6,384 nt of DNA from Candidatus Sifarchaeum marinoarchaea. Its GTDB lineage: Archaea; Asgardarchaeota; Sifarchaeia; Borrarchaeales; Borrarchaeaceae. Shown one piece after another: positions 1 to 5,065 of this stretch. Where the stretch lies: NCBI GenBank assembly GCA_016294985.1, contig JAECRW010000088.1, positions 1-6,384 of the forward strand, given 5' to 3'. Made by a program: the position numbers and the translations under genes. Numbering within the stretch: position 1 is the first letter of the stretch; every line of letters starts with the position of its first letter. The notes below the pieces were generated by a model. It was not told where the DNA came from and made no database searches. It was given only the letters and a program-made list of their open reading frames with translations.

Positions 1-91
1 TAAGAACGAATATTTCTTCCTACATGATCAACTAATGTATTATGCCAAAGAGTAATCTTGTCCCTCATGTAAATAGAGGTGTAATGTAAAG

Positions 92-454
92 ATGTCTGAA
101 AGTGAACTAATAGTTGATCTCAAAATAGAGGGACTCGCAGACCAAGTCAACAGCTTCATAAACAAGTATAAGAGCCAACTTATAATGCGAGGGTATTCTA
201 TCAAAGGCGAGTGGGATGTAATGGAAAGCGTGGGAGGCAAAATCATCGGCAAAAAGAAAATTGATCTAGGAGGAGGGCTTGAGGTAGAAAAAAAGGTCGA
301 AAAGAAGCATAAGGTCAGTCTTGAATTTAGAGCTGTTGACGATGATATTCGATTTATTGCTTGGCCATCGAAAAGTGGAAAAGAAATCTCCCCAGTAATA
401 ATCGATGAATTACAAAAGTTCTCAGAAAGTGTAGAATCGAAAATGAAACAATGA
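92..454 (+). CDS. Hypothetical protein, 120 aa, alpha/beta, charged
   Basis: I do not recognise this family. The ATG at 92 is preceded by GAGGTG (76-81) with a 10-base spacer, a convincing ribosome binding site, and the frame ends in tandem stops TGA TAA. The 120-residue product has no signal peptide, membrane segment or cysteines, so a soluble cytoplasmic protein is likely. Residues 5-13 look like a beta strand, 15-32 a helix, and 36-80 a strand-rich part with a Gly-rich turn (GGG at 60-62) and a Lys/Glu-rich stretch (65-74). Residues 84-91 form a strand ending in Ala-Trp, and 99-119 an amphipathic helix. The order helix, strands, final helix resembles the N-terminal part of the next protein, including ISPVIIDEL here against LSPIIKSLW there. 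That may be distant homology or coincidence. A TATA-like stretch at about 33-43 could drive it. A terminator-like hairpin follows 10 bases after the stop. Confidence 0.75.
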   Translation: MSESELIVDLKIEGLADQVNSFINKYKSQLIMRGYSIKGEWDVMESVGGKIIGKKKIDLGGGLEVEKKVEKKHKVSLEFRAVDDDIRFIAWPSKSGKEISPVIIDELQKFSESVESKMKQ

Positions 455-463
455 TAATATATC

Positions 464-489
464 GCCCATTTTTTGGGCTATCTTTTTTA
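464..489 (+). terminator. Hairpin plus T-tract terminator
   Basis: GCCCA (464-468) pairs with TGGGC (474-478) around a five-T loop. TATCTTTTTTAT follows at once. The site lies 10 bases after the stop of the 120-residue gene, where an intrinsic terminator is expected. In archaea the T-tract alone can be enough. The hairpin also argues against a TTG start at 473 for the next gene, since that codon would lie inside the loop and stem. Confidence 0.6.
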
Positions 490-517
490 TTTACATATTA
501 AAAAAGGAAGCTTTGAA

Positions 518-1072
518 GTGTTTTTGGATTGGAATAACTTTTTAATTGGCCGTAAACTGCCTGATTGTTGGAATGCTGTTCTCGCATGGATTAAAGAATT
601 TGAAATGGAGCCGCTTTACTCTTTGGAATCTAAATATGTTCTTACGGAATTTAAAAGCAAAATGGGAAAAACGTACGGAGAGGTATATTTAGAGGATACA
701 GTAAACGGAATTGTTGTTTTTGTGAGATTAAGGAGCAAAGATGACGAAAGAAGTTTGGCCTCCTTCACTGAGAACGGCGTTTTTGAACAAGCAAACCTTG
801 AAGAGCTAGATATGGAAGACGAAACACCCGATGAAGCTTATCTAAGAGATTCTTTGAGCCCTATAATTAAATCTTTATGGCTTAGAATGGAGCAAGCGCA
901 AAAGTTTTGTACAAAGTGTGGTGAGAGACTTGACCCCAAATGGGTTAAATGCCCTTACTGCAATGCTCCTCAAGCGGAATTGACGTGTCCCAGTTGTGGT
1001 AATGCTGTTTCATTTAACTGGGTAAGTTGTCCAAACTGTGGTGCTCAACTGAGAAAACCTGCCACCAAATAA
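518..1072 (+). CDS. Protein with C-terminal double zinc ribbon, 184 aa
   Basis: An unrecognised N-terminal domain is joined to two tandem zinc ribbons. Counting from GTG 518, the cysteines are C131/C134/C145/C148 and C157/C160/C171/C174, each set CX2C-X10-CX2C, as in double-zinc-ribbon (DZR-like) tails. Each set should bind one zinc ion. Such tails commonly mediate protein or nucleic-acid contacts, but no partner can be named here. The N-terminal 125 residues mix strands and helices with an acidic linker at about 93-107 and a helix (112-128) leading into the ribbons. There is no membrane segment or signal peptide. The frame is open back to a TTG at 473, but that codon lies in a terminator hairpin. 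GTG 518 has GGAAG (506-510) seven bases upstream, so I chose it. The gene follows the 120-residue gene by 63 bases and could be read by escape from the terminator or from an AT-rich stretch at 483-499. Confidence 0.75.
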   Translation: MFLDWNNFLIGRKLPDCWNAVLAWIKEFEMEPLYSLESKYVLTEFKSKMGKTYGEVYLEDTVNGIVVFVRLRSKDDERSLASFTENGVFEQANLEELDMEDETPDEAYLRDSLSPIIKSLWLRMEQAQKFCTKCGERLDPKWVKCPYCNAPQAELTCPSCGNAVSFNWVSCPNCGAQLRKPATK

Positions 1073-1323
1073 ATGTTTCGAGGGCTTTTTCTTCTTATGA
1101 TCTGCTCTGGCATTTTGCTGTGTTTGCTTTAGGAAATGGACTCTTTTTCATGGCGAACTACCTATCTTACTTAAAAAGAGGGCATTTGTGATTTTTAGCA
1201 AAGTTATATCTACCGATTTGACGGATAATTAGAAGATTGGTGAGGATGGGATTCAATTCAGCAGAAGATCTCTTGAAAGAGGGCTATCGAAAATATCAAG
1301 CTAATTGCTAGATGTGATGAAAA
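1073..1323 (+). other. 251-base gap with T-rich end and small ORF remnant
   Basis: Just after the double-zinc-ribbon gene, GGGCTTTTTCTTCTT (1083-1097) is a pyrimidine run that could end transcription without a hairpin. CTCTTTTT (about 1141-1148) and AAAAAGAG (about 1172-1180) form a weak inverted repeat. Near the end a 21-codon frame, ATG 1246 to TAG 1311, reads MGFNSAEDLLKEGYRKYQANC. This resembles the first helix of a TPR-like protein cut off by a stop. It has no proper ribosome binding site, since GGTGAGG abuts the ATG. It may be a gene remnant or a short leader peptide for the next gene, whose start follows its stop by 12 bases. I see no RNA gene. Confidence 0.3.
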
Positions 1324-1683
1324 ATGACTTGGGCTTTATGTCTCTACTGTGGGGAAATTAAATTTGGAGCAATCTGTCCATGTCCTAATTGCCAGGTAGA
1401 ATCTACTGGAAATTTCAGTCTTGATATAACGTTCAGCGATCACTGTTTGTCAATGGATTCGCTCAAAGCACTTGGTGGACTTATTAAAAAAATTCACGAA
1501 CACAGTGATAACAACGACTTATGCTTTTGGACTTTTCTTCACCATGTTTCCGAAAACTATGTGGTTCTCAAGATAAACACACCCGCAGAACTTGCCCAAC
1601 AGGTATCAGAACTATTAAATAACATAGAACTGCCAAAAATCAATGTAGAAGAAGCATTCAAACATAAATTCTTAAGATCGTGA
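1324..1683 (+). CDS. Protein with N-terminal zinc ribbon, 119 aa
   Basis: This is a small hypothetical protein with an N-terminal metal-binding knuckle: C6-X2-C9, then C18, C20-X2-C23 (the CPCPNC motif). Four of these five cysteines probably hold one zinc. The body (30-119) begins with a strand and Asp/His residues (DITFSD, H40). It continues with a helix at 44-60, a strand near 78-85 and a helix at 87-100, giving a compact alpha/beta domain. I recall similar MTWALC-type proteins only as uncharacterised proteins and propose no function. The start is ATG 1324, with GTGAT (1314-1318) five bases upstream as a weak ribosome binding site matching the AUCAC part of the anti-SD. The gene converges on the next one, with 46 bases between the two stops. 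It is one of three zinc-ribbon proteins in this window. Confidence 0.75.
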   Translation: MTWALCLYCGEIKFGAICPCPNCQVESTGNFSLDITFSDHCLSMDSLKALGGLIKKIHEHSDNNDLCFWTFLHHVSENYVVLKINTPAELAQQVSELLNNIELPKINVEEAFKHKFLRS

Positions 1684-1690
1684 GACTGAA

Positions 1691-1708
1691 CCAAAAAAAA
1701 TAAAAGAA
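1691..1708 (-). terminator. T-tract terminator of the RHH-like gene
   Basis: On the - strand this reads TTCTTTTATTTTTTTTGG, with an unbroken run of eight T, about 20 bases beyond the stop of the gene at 1730-2275. Archaeal RNA polymerase terminates at such tracts without needing a stem. The site sits in the narrow gap between two convergent genes. Confidence 0.45.
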
Positions 1709-1729
1709 TACTATTGCACTAAAAGCGAT

Positions 1730-2275
1730 CTACTTGCTCTTTTTGAAGTGCATATATAAATATCCTACTTTCTTGTCTTCCTCTACTGTATTGTAGCCTC
1801 TACCCTTGAAAAATGCTGCTAGATAATCGGCAAAGAAATCTGCATACGTATCCGTGGCTTTGGAAGCAGCTAACATTTGAAATTCGTTTTTGCCCTCTAA
1901 GAAGTTAAAAACGAGCGTAGTACAGATATTATTCACGTCAACAGCAATTCTTTTTAGATAAGGGATTATCTCGCTCTTTAAATCCATGTTTTCAAGTTTT
2001 TTCCCTAATGATGTTTCTAAGTCAGCTTCTAGCGACGAAACGAGTTCGCTAATCTTTTCTTTGGGATAGTTTTCAATTAATTTATTGAAGATTGTTTTTG
2101 AAATGCCAATACGGTCGAATATGGCCAATTGGCTTCTTTCTAGAAACAATTCAAAGATACGGTGACAAAAATGAGAGAAAAGTTCATTTTCATTCTTGAA
2201 TGTTATTAATTTCTCATAAACTTCAGTAGGAATGGTGACAGACTTCCTAAGATAGTTAGACGAATCCAAAGGCAA
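1730..2275 (-). CDS. Ribbon-helix-helix-like N-terminus, hypothetical, 181 aa
   Basis: Residues 10-47 have the outline of a ribbon-helix-helix (CopG/MetJ-type) DNA-binding unit. A short basic strand RKSVTIP (10-16) is followed by helix PTEVYEKLITFKN and a second helix about 31-47. The Gly/Ser turn usual between the helices is replaced by ENELF, so the assignment is tentative. Residues 50-181 form a mostly helical domain of unknown type with a strand-rich end (VGYLYMHF). If the call is right, the protein is a dimeric transcription regulator with a C-terminal sensing or oligomerising domain. The start is TTG 2275, or TTG 2269 two codons on. GGGAG (2280-2284) lies 4 or 10 bases upstream respectively, so the two cannot be separated. 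A possible TATA stretch is at 2335-2345. A palindrome about 205 bases upstream (2481-2500) could be an operator, but nothing ties it to this protein. Confidence 0.7.
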   Translation of the reverse strand: MPLDSSNYLRKSVTIPTEVYEKLITFKNENELFSHFCHRIFELFLERSQLAIFDRIGISKTIFNKLIENYPKEKISELVSSLEADLETSLGKKLENMDLKSEIIPYLKRIAVDVNNICTTLVFNFLEGKNEFQMLAASKATDTYADFFADYLAAFFKGRGYNTVEEDKKVGYLYMHFKKSK

Positions 2276-2664
2276 TACTCTCCCTTTGTATTTTTTTAAA
2301 AATATGTTTAACTTCCACTTGCATTTACAAATGAAAATTTATTTGCTCCTAAGCTCTTTTCAGGCGGAAATCACACAAATTATCGTTCATCGTCCGAAAA
2401 GAATTCGTAAATACAGAGCTGTAAGAATGAATTATCCTCACTAATTACTATAATTATTTATAATTATATATAAGTAGTACAAGTATATTTTAATATACTT
2501 AGTACAAATCTAATATAAACTTTTCGGAGATTGGTTAGGGAACTGCAAGGCATAGCTGCAAGATGTTATCTAAGAAGTGAAAAAGAATATCTGGACTGAG
2601 AAATTAAAAAAACTATAAAAAAATGCTAGTATGCAATCCTATATGAACTCGGATGAAAGAAATG
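2276..2664. other. 390-base AT-rich intergenic region
   Basis: No convincing gene is seen. The part next to 2275 holds the ribosome binding site GGGAG and AT-rich promoter-like sequence of the - strand gene. Positions 2448-2476 are a long TA-rich run, followed by the palindrome described separately. On the + strand 2531-2599 is a 22-codon frame beginning LVREL and ending SEKEYLD. It has protein-like composition but no usable ribosome binding site, so it may be a gene remnant. The last 65 bases show nothing beyond A-runs. Confidence 0.4.
2477..2505. repeat. Palindrome AAGTATATT / AATATACTT flanked by GTAC
   Basis: AAGTATATT (2481-2489) and AATATACTT (2492-2500) are perfect inverted arms separated by two T. 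GTAC (2477-2480) and GTAC (2502-2505) flank them, offset by one base, so the dyad extends to 13 pairs with one bulge. It could be a regulator binding site or a small hairpin. It sits in the leader region of the RHH-like gene but over 200 bases from its start. Confidence 0.4.
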
Positions 2665-2823
2665 TTATTCCTCATAAGCCTCATAAAACACTAATTTGCA
2701 ATTTGTGCACTCTCTGACGTTAACACGTGCTTGCCGAGTTTTTCCGACATGTATAGTTGGATTTCCTAAGTCAACAGAGTTTGTACTTCCACATCGTGGA
2801 CATGTGCCTTTCAACTCACTCAT
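2665..2823 (-). CDS. Small zinc-ribbon protein, 52 aa
   Basis: This is a single-domain zinc ribbon with C8-X2-C11 (CPRCG) and C39-X2-C42 (CTNCK), 27 residues apart, numbered from ATG 2823. The strand-rich region between the knuckles (VDLGNPTIHVG, RVNVREC) and the aromatic end (LVFYEAYEE) fit a three-stranded ribbon. Archaea have many such small ribbon proteins, and no function is implied. The frame is open to 2847, but GGAG (2833-2836) lies nine bases before ATG 2823 and only three bases before the ATG at 2829, so 2823 is the likely start. A promoter-like box lies at 2861-2877. The gene follows the carbamoyltransferase on the same strand with about 110 bases between them, so it is probably transcribed separately. 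Confidence 0.75.
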   Translation of the reverse strand: MSELKGTCPRCGSTNSVDLGNPTIHVGKTRQARVNVRECTNCKLVFYEAYEE

Positions 2824-2860
2824 AAACATCAACTCCAATAGTTGCATAACGCAGAGTTTT

Positions 2861-2877
2861 GTGTTTAAAATATTTTT
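2861..2877 (-). promoter_or_regulatory. TATA/BRE-like promoter of the 52-aa zinc-ribbon gene
   Basis: Read on the - strand, a purine run AGGAAAAA leads into ATATTTTAAAC, an archaeal BRE plus TATA-like arrangement. A start about 26 bases downstream would fall near 2843, leaving a leader of about 20 bases that contains the GGAG ribosome binding site. Confidence 0.4.
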
Positions 2878-2933
2878 CCTGAAGGCAAAGAGCCGTTGTG
2901 CTTACAAAATGCTCATTTAAAACACTTGTTCAA

Positions 2934-3932
2934 TCACGTTTTTGAGGGTGCGCCTCCCATCATTAGTGAAAGTATTGCCTTTTGTACATGCAATCTATTC
3001 TCAGCTTGATCATAGATTATAGATTTTGGAGAATCGACTACTTCAGATGAAACCTCTTCTTCTCTAAAAACAGGCATGGAATGCAAGAAAAAGGCTCCAT
3101 CAGTTAATTTCATTAACTCTGGCGTACACATCCAGTTGCGGTATCTCTTATATAACTCTAGTTCTCGTTCTATCCCAATTTCAAAGGCTTCTGCAGTCAT
3201 CCAATTACGTGGAAATACCACATGAGCGGAATTATAGGCATCCTGCAAATCGTTACTGATTTCAAATCTGCCCCCGGATTCATCAGCGTTGTTTTTGCAC
3301 CAGTCAATTACGGTGGACTCTAAAGCAAAATGTTCAGAGGGATATGCTAGCGTCACGTCCATTCCAAAACGAGTGGCAATCAAAATGGCGCTTTGAACGC
3401 TACACCAGGATCGAGGATTGTTGGAGTTTGCCCAGGTAACCAGAAATTTTTTGTTTTTTACATCTTTCATCTTTTCTGTGAGTGTGAATATATCGCCAAG
3501 TCCTTGACAAGGGTGAAAACGGTCATCTGCCATATTGATGACTGGAATTTTTACGTGGTTTGCGTATTCTCGAATCACTTTGTTGCCAACGCCAGGCTCT
3601 AGAAGGCGTATTCCAATGCCTTGTGCATATCTTTCCATCGCTTTTGCGGTATCCTTGATGGATTCGCCTGCATCTAATAAGGTCGTTTTAGACTCTAAAA
3701 ACTGGGCGTGTCCCCCCAGTTCAGTCATCGCTGCCTCAAAGGAAATTCGCGTTCTAGTCGATATGGAATAGAAGAGCATGAGAAAGGTTTTGTCTGGCAG
3801 AAGTTTTGGCCTTTCGCCTTTGCAATAACTCTCCTTTAAATAGCGTGTCCACTCTAAGACGGCGTTGATGTCGTTCATGGACCATTCTTGAGTGGTGATA
3901 AGATCTTTCTTGGATAATCGGAAGAAATCCAT
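2934..3932 (-). CDS. Knotted carbamoyltransferase, AOTCase/YgeW-like
   Basis: This is a 332-residue transcarbamylase, which transfers a carbamoyl group from carbamoyl phosphate to an amine. The carbamoyl-phosphate loop STRTR is at 58-62, the OTC-type HPCQ at 140-143, and HSMPV stands at 284-288 where the family has HCLP. The C-terminal block DQAENRLHVQKAIL (308-321) and the TRFGMDVTLAYP and NNADESGGRF segments match what I recall of N-acetylornithine carbamoyltransferase and YgeW (the knotted group). The length agrees with AOTCase. In contrast, GESIKDTAKAMERY (89-102) is like classical ornithine carbamoyltransferases. The substrate is therefore open: N-acetylornithine, ornithine or another amine. 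The frame reaches TTG 3953, but ATG 3932 has GAGGG (3939-3943) six bases upstream and gives the usual N-terminus. No other arginine genes are adjacent. One copy of the recurring intergenic element ends just upstream. Confidence 0.9.
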   Translation of the reverse strand: MDFFRLSKKDLITTQEWSMNDINAVLEWTRYLKESYCKGERPKLLPDKTFLMLFYSISTRTRISFEAAMTELGGHAQFLESKTTLLDAGESIKDTAKAMERYAQGIGIRLLEPGVGNKVIREYANHVKIPVINMADDRFHPCQGLGDIFTLTEKMKDVKNKKFLVTWANSNNPRSWCSVQSAILIATRFGMDVTLAYPSEHFALESTVIDWCKNNADESGGRFEISNDLQDAYNSAHVVFPRNWMTAEAFEIGIERELELYKRYRNWMCTPELMKLTDGAFFLHSMPVFREEEVSSEVVDSPKSIIYDQAENRLHVQKAILSLMMGGAPSKT

Positions 3933-3946
3933 GTATTTCCCTCGTG

Positions 3947-4033
3947 TGTTCAAATGTATATATTACGATTTCATTGAGAGTGATGTCTTGATTCGTTGAG
4001 AGTACAGAAAACGGTATCAATAAATTCATTAAT
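3947..4033 (-). repeat. Recurring intergenic element, copy A
   Basis: This copy lies directly upstream of the carbamoyltransferase. It matches 5361-5444 in order: TGTTCAAATG, ATGTCTTGA (3983-3991 and 5391-5399), CAGAAA, AACGGTA (4010-4016 and 5421-5427) and the 15-base AATAAATTCATTAAT (4019-4033 and 5430-5444). Diverged sequence and small gaps lie between. The half-site GTTCAAA is kept, but the palindrome of the other copies is broken (GTGTGTTC instead of CATATGTTC). On the - strand GTAATATATACA inside the copy is TATA-like but lies close to the ATG. Confidence 0.6.
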
Positions 4034-4053
4034 AGTATATATATTTTAAAAAG
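4031..4053 (-). promoter_or_regulatory. Possible TATA box for the carbamoyltransferase
   Basis: On the - strand this reads CTTTTTAAAATATATATAC. A start about 26 bases downstream would give a leader of roughly 80 bases containing element copy A. The TATA-like GTAATATATAC nearer the gene would leave almost no leader, although a ribosome binding site is present. This distal box therefore fits better, but it is only sequence composition. Confidence 0.3.
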
Positions 4054-4126
4054 TGAATTTCTCGTACCATATATCGAGCAGAATTCGATGAAAAGAAAAG
4101 AAAAAAAAATAACGCCATTGATAATT

Positions 4127-4230
4127 TCTCGCTTCAATGAAGCTAGATAACTGAATCGATAGTATAGTGGATTAATGCTTAGAACATATGTTCAAACAAA
4201 TTTATCACGATATCATTTTGTTATTGATTC
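4127..4230 (-). repeat. Recurring intergenic element, copy C (stand-alone)
   Basis: It matches the copy at 5298-5444. Both begin with TCTCGCTTCAA (4127-4137 and 5298-5308; on the - strand TTGAAGCGAGA). Then comes a diverged 44-45 base spacer holding TAGATAA, then TTAGAACATATGTTCAAA, and then a TATCAC-containing part. In copy B the TTG is the start codon of the DUF5678 gene. Here it opens a frame that diverges within about four codons and runs into A-rich sequence and then the carbamoyltransferase gene, so no gene follows. The copy looks like an orphaned promoter plus start codon. Confidence 0.6.
4182..4193. promoter_or_regulatory. Perfect 12-base palindrome GAACATATGTTC, site 1
   Basis: A perfect dyad flanked by TTA and AAA, in element copy C, 44 bases from the conserved TTGAAGCGAGA. 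The same 12 bases recur at 5354-5365, which suggests binding by a dimeric protein. The half-sites GAAC and GTTC with N4 spacing resemble the Gram-positive LexA box, but no LexA is expected in an archaeon. Confidence 0.5.
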
Positions 4231-4233
4231 TAT

Positions 4234-4497
4234 CAAAAGAACTGAGAATTAGAAAAATAAAATAGTGTGGTCGCAATAACATATTCTATTGAATTGGTAA
4301 CACTACAAGAAGATACCTTCTGGTATAGCACAAAAATGCTCCTTCTTGTTGGCGATCCCCTCCGTATAGAATCATTAATGCGTTTTACATGATGTGAATT
4401 AATTTTCAGAAAAATGAATGTAAGAATATCCTTCCATTCCATTCATCCTCGACATATTCACATTGCGGAAGGCTTTACAATGTTTATGAAGCCAGTT
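4234..4497. other. Gene-free stretch downstream of the cold-shock gene
   Basis: There is no convincing gene. A 69-codon - strand frame at 4233-4442 has a GAGG nine bases before its ATG, but its composition is poor and it spans the three-way junction. Its codons 4-8 (KDILT) come from a 15-base match (TGTAAGAATATCCTT on the + strand, near 4420-4434) to the 3' end of the DUF5678 gene at 5099-5113. This may be a scrap of a decayed copy. Close to 4498 two overlapping, mutually exclusive hairpins occur: ACATTG/CAATGT (4460-4465 with 4478-4483) and GGCTT/AAGCC (4471-4475 with 4489-4493). The second is a possible weak end signal for the cold-shock mRNA, although no T-tract follows. Confidence 0.35.
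4305..4349. other. Compact three-way-junction fold
   Basis: ACAAGAAG (4305-4312) pairs with CTTCTTGT (4342-4349). Inside it, ATACC (4313-4317) pairs with GGTAT (4322-4326) around TTCT, and AGCA (4327-4330) pairs with TGCT (4337-4340) around CAAAAA. Only one base (4341) lies unpaired at the junction, so 34 of 45 bases are paired in perfect Watson-Crick stems. Either strand could form it, as a structured RNA or a DNA extrusion. It lies in a gene-free stretch between element copy C and the cold-shock gene. It does not fit tRNA or any RNA class I recognise. On the + strand a weak AT-rich box at about 4278-4288 would place a start near its 5' end. Confidence 0.35.
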
Positions 4498-4695
4498 TCA
4501 CTCAATTATCGTGAGGTTGATGGCTTTCGGACCTTTATATGAGCTTTCTACGTCGAATTCGACTTTTTGTCCTTCTTTGAGTTCAGATGCACCTTTAATA
4601 TCTGCGTTGTGTATAAAAATGTCTTCTCCGCCTTTGTCTGGTTTTATAAACCCGTATCCTTTAAATTCTAGCCATTTTTTGACAGTACCCTGCAA
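4498..4695 (-). CDS. Cold-shock domain protein (CspA family), 65 aa
   Basis: This is a single cold-shock domain, a five-stranded OB fold that binds single-stranded RNA or DNA and melts RNA structure. RNP1 is KGYGFI (12-17) and RNP2 is DIFIH (25-29). W8 and F11 stand for the usual WF pair. The sequence reads GTVKKWLEFKGYGFI where bacterial proteins have GTVKWFN, so the first loop differs. The 65-residue length is normal for the family. The start is TTG 4695, supported by a near-perfect ribosome binding site GGAGGTGA (4703-4710) seven bases upstream and by alignment with the family N-terminus. The strong site with a weak start codon suggests tuned translation. A TATA-like box at 4794-4801 implies a leader of about 75 bases with three U-tracts. 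The gene stands alone, without a partner on the same strand nearby. Confidence 0.93.
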   Translation of the reverse strand: MQGTVKKWLEFKGYGFIKPDKGGEDIFIHNADIKGASELKEGQKVEFDVESSYKGPKAINLTIIE

Positions 4696-4702
4696 AACAA
4701 GT

Positions 4703-4710
4703 TCACCTCC
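4703..4710 (-). promoter_or_regulatory. Strong ribosome binding site GGAGGTGA of the cold-shock gene
   Basis: The - strand reads TAAGGAGGTGA, complementary to nearly the whole anti-SD, seven bases before TTG 4695. It decides the start, since no ATG is available. Confidence 0.75.
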
Positions 4711-4732
4711 TTACTTAACCAAATAAATCCAC

Positions 4733-4773
4733 AAAAAAAGTCAACCAAAAAAGTCAATAAAAAAAACTTTTTT
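4733..4773 (-). repeat. U-tract repeats in the cold-shock leader
   Basis: On the - strand the leader holds AAAAAAGTTTTTTTT (4759-4773), then TTGACTTTTTT (4747-4757) and TTGACTTTTTTT (4733-4744). The last two are a tandem repeat of 11-12 bases with a 14-base period. Cold-shock proteins prefer U- or T-rich single strands, and archaeal polymerase can stop at such tracts, so autoregulation is possible. That is inference. Confidence 0.5.
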
Positions 4774-4793
4774 CTTTCAAATTAGAGGGAGCG

Positions 4794-4801
4794 CTTTTAA
4801 A
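4794..4801 (-). promoter_or_regulatory. TATA-like box of the cold-shock gene
   Basis: The - strand reads CCAAAGGATTTAAAAGC. TTTAAAAG is preceded by a purine-rich BRE-like AAAGG. Transcription would start near 4771 and give a leader of about 75 bases. Confidence 0.4.
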
Positions 4802-5065
4802 TCCTTTGGTTTCGACTAAAAACTTTAGATCTTTTGAAATTAAAATCCAAGAGCGAAAATCAGATTAAATGAGATCCAACGGAAAGGAGGAATGACTAGT
4901 CCCAAAAACCCTATTCAATAACCAATTATTGTTGTGTTAAAGGGTTTTCCGCATTATAATTTAAAATAAAGTAGCATAGGTATCATACAGGCGACCCTCT
5001 TAGTTCCGCATTATGTCGTTGTTTTCCATAGCCTTTTCTAGTGCTCGAAAAAATAGATGTTAACC
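4802..5065. other. Intergenic region with stem-loop and short repeat
   Basis: No gene is seen. AAAACCCT (4905-4912) pairs with AGGGTTTT (4941-4948), enclosing a second hairpin AATAA-CCAA-TTATT (4917-4930). On the - strand the structure is followed by a run of five T, so it could end transcripts from the DUF5678 gene about 120 bases upstream. TTCCGCATTAT occurs twice (4947-4957 and 5004-5014). AAAGGAGGA runs directly into an ATG at 4892 that opens only eight codons, so the ribosome-site-like sequence has no gene. A - strand 14-residue scrap (RALEKAMENNDIMRN-like, about 5000-5045) has protein-like composition but no start. Confidence 0.35.

Noticed and set aside
40..252. - strand frame over the first gene
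   Set aside because: It lies opposite a gene with a good start site. The low-complexity Leu/Ser/Ile composition is typical of a shadow frame.
473..517. Longer N-terminus of the double-zinc-ribbon protein from TTG 473
   Set aside because: That codon lies in the loop and stem of the terminator hairpin. GTG 518 has a well-spaced GGAAG.
2696..2920. + strand frame over the small zinc-ribbon gene
   Set aside because: It is a shadow frame of the zinc-ribbon gene, which has the CX2C pairs and a ribosome binding site.
3754..4137. - strand open frame starting TTG 4137 (MKREIING...)
   Set aside because: Its start matches the DUF5678 start only because it lies in the repeated element. It then runs through A-rich spacer and overlaps the carbamoyltransferase in another frame.
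4182..4193. LexA (SOS) box, because GAAC-N4-GTTC fits the Gram-positive consensus
   Set aside because: The window looks archaeal, no SOS gene is nearby, and the outer C and G of the consensus are missing.
4233..4442. - strand 69-codon frame with a GAGG before its ATG
   Set aside because: It has non-protein-like composition and spans the three-way junction, and only five codons resemble DUF5678. It is more likely spacer.
4860..4920. GGAGG-ATG at 4886-4894 considered as a small gene start
   Set aside because: The ATG is too close to the GGAGG and the frame ends after eight codons.
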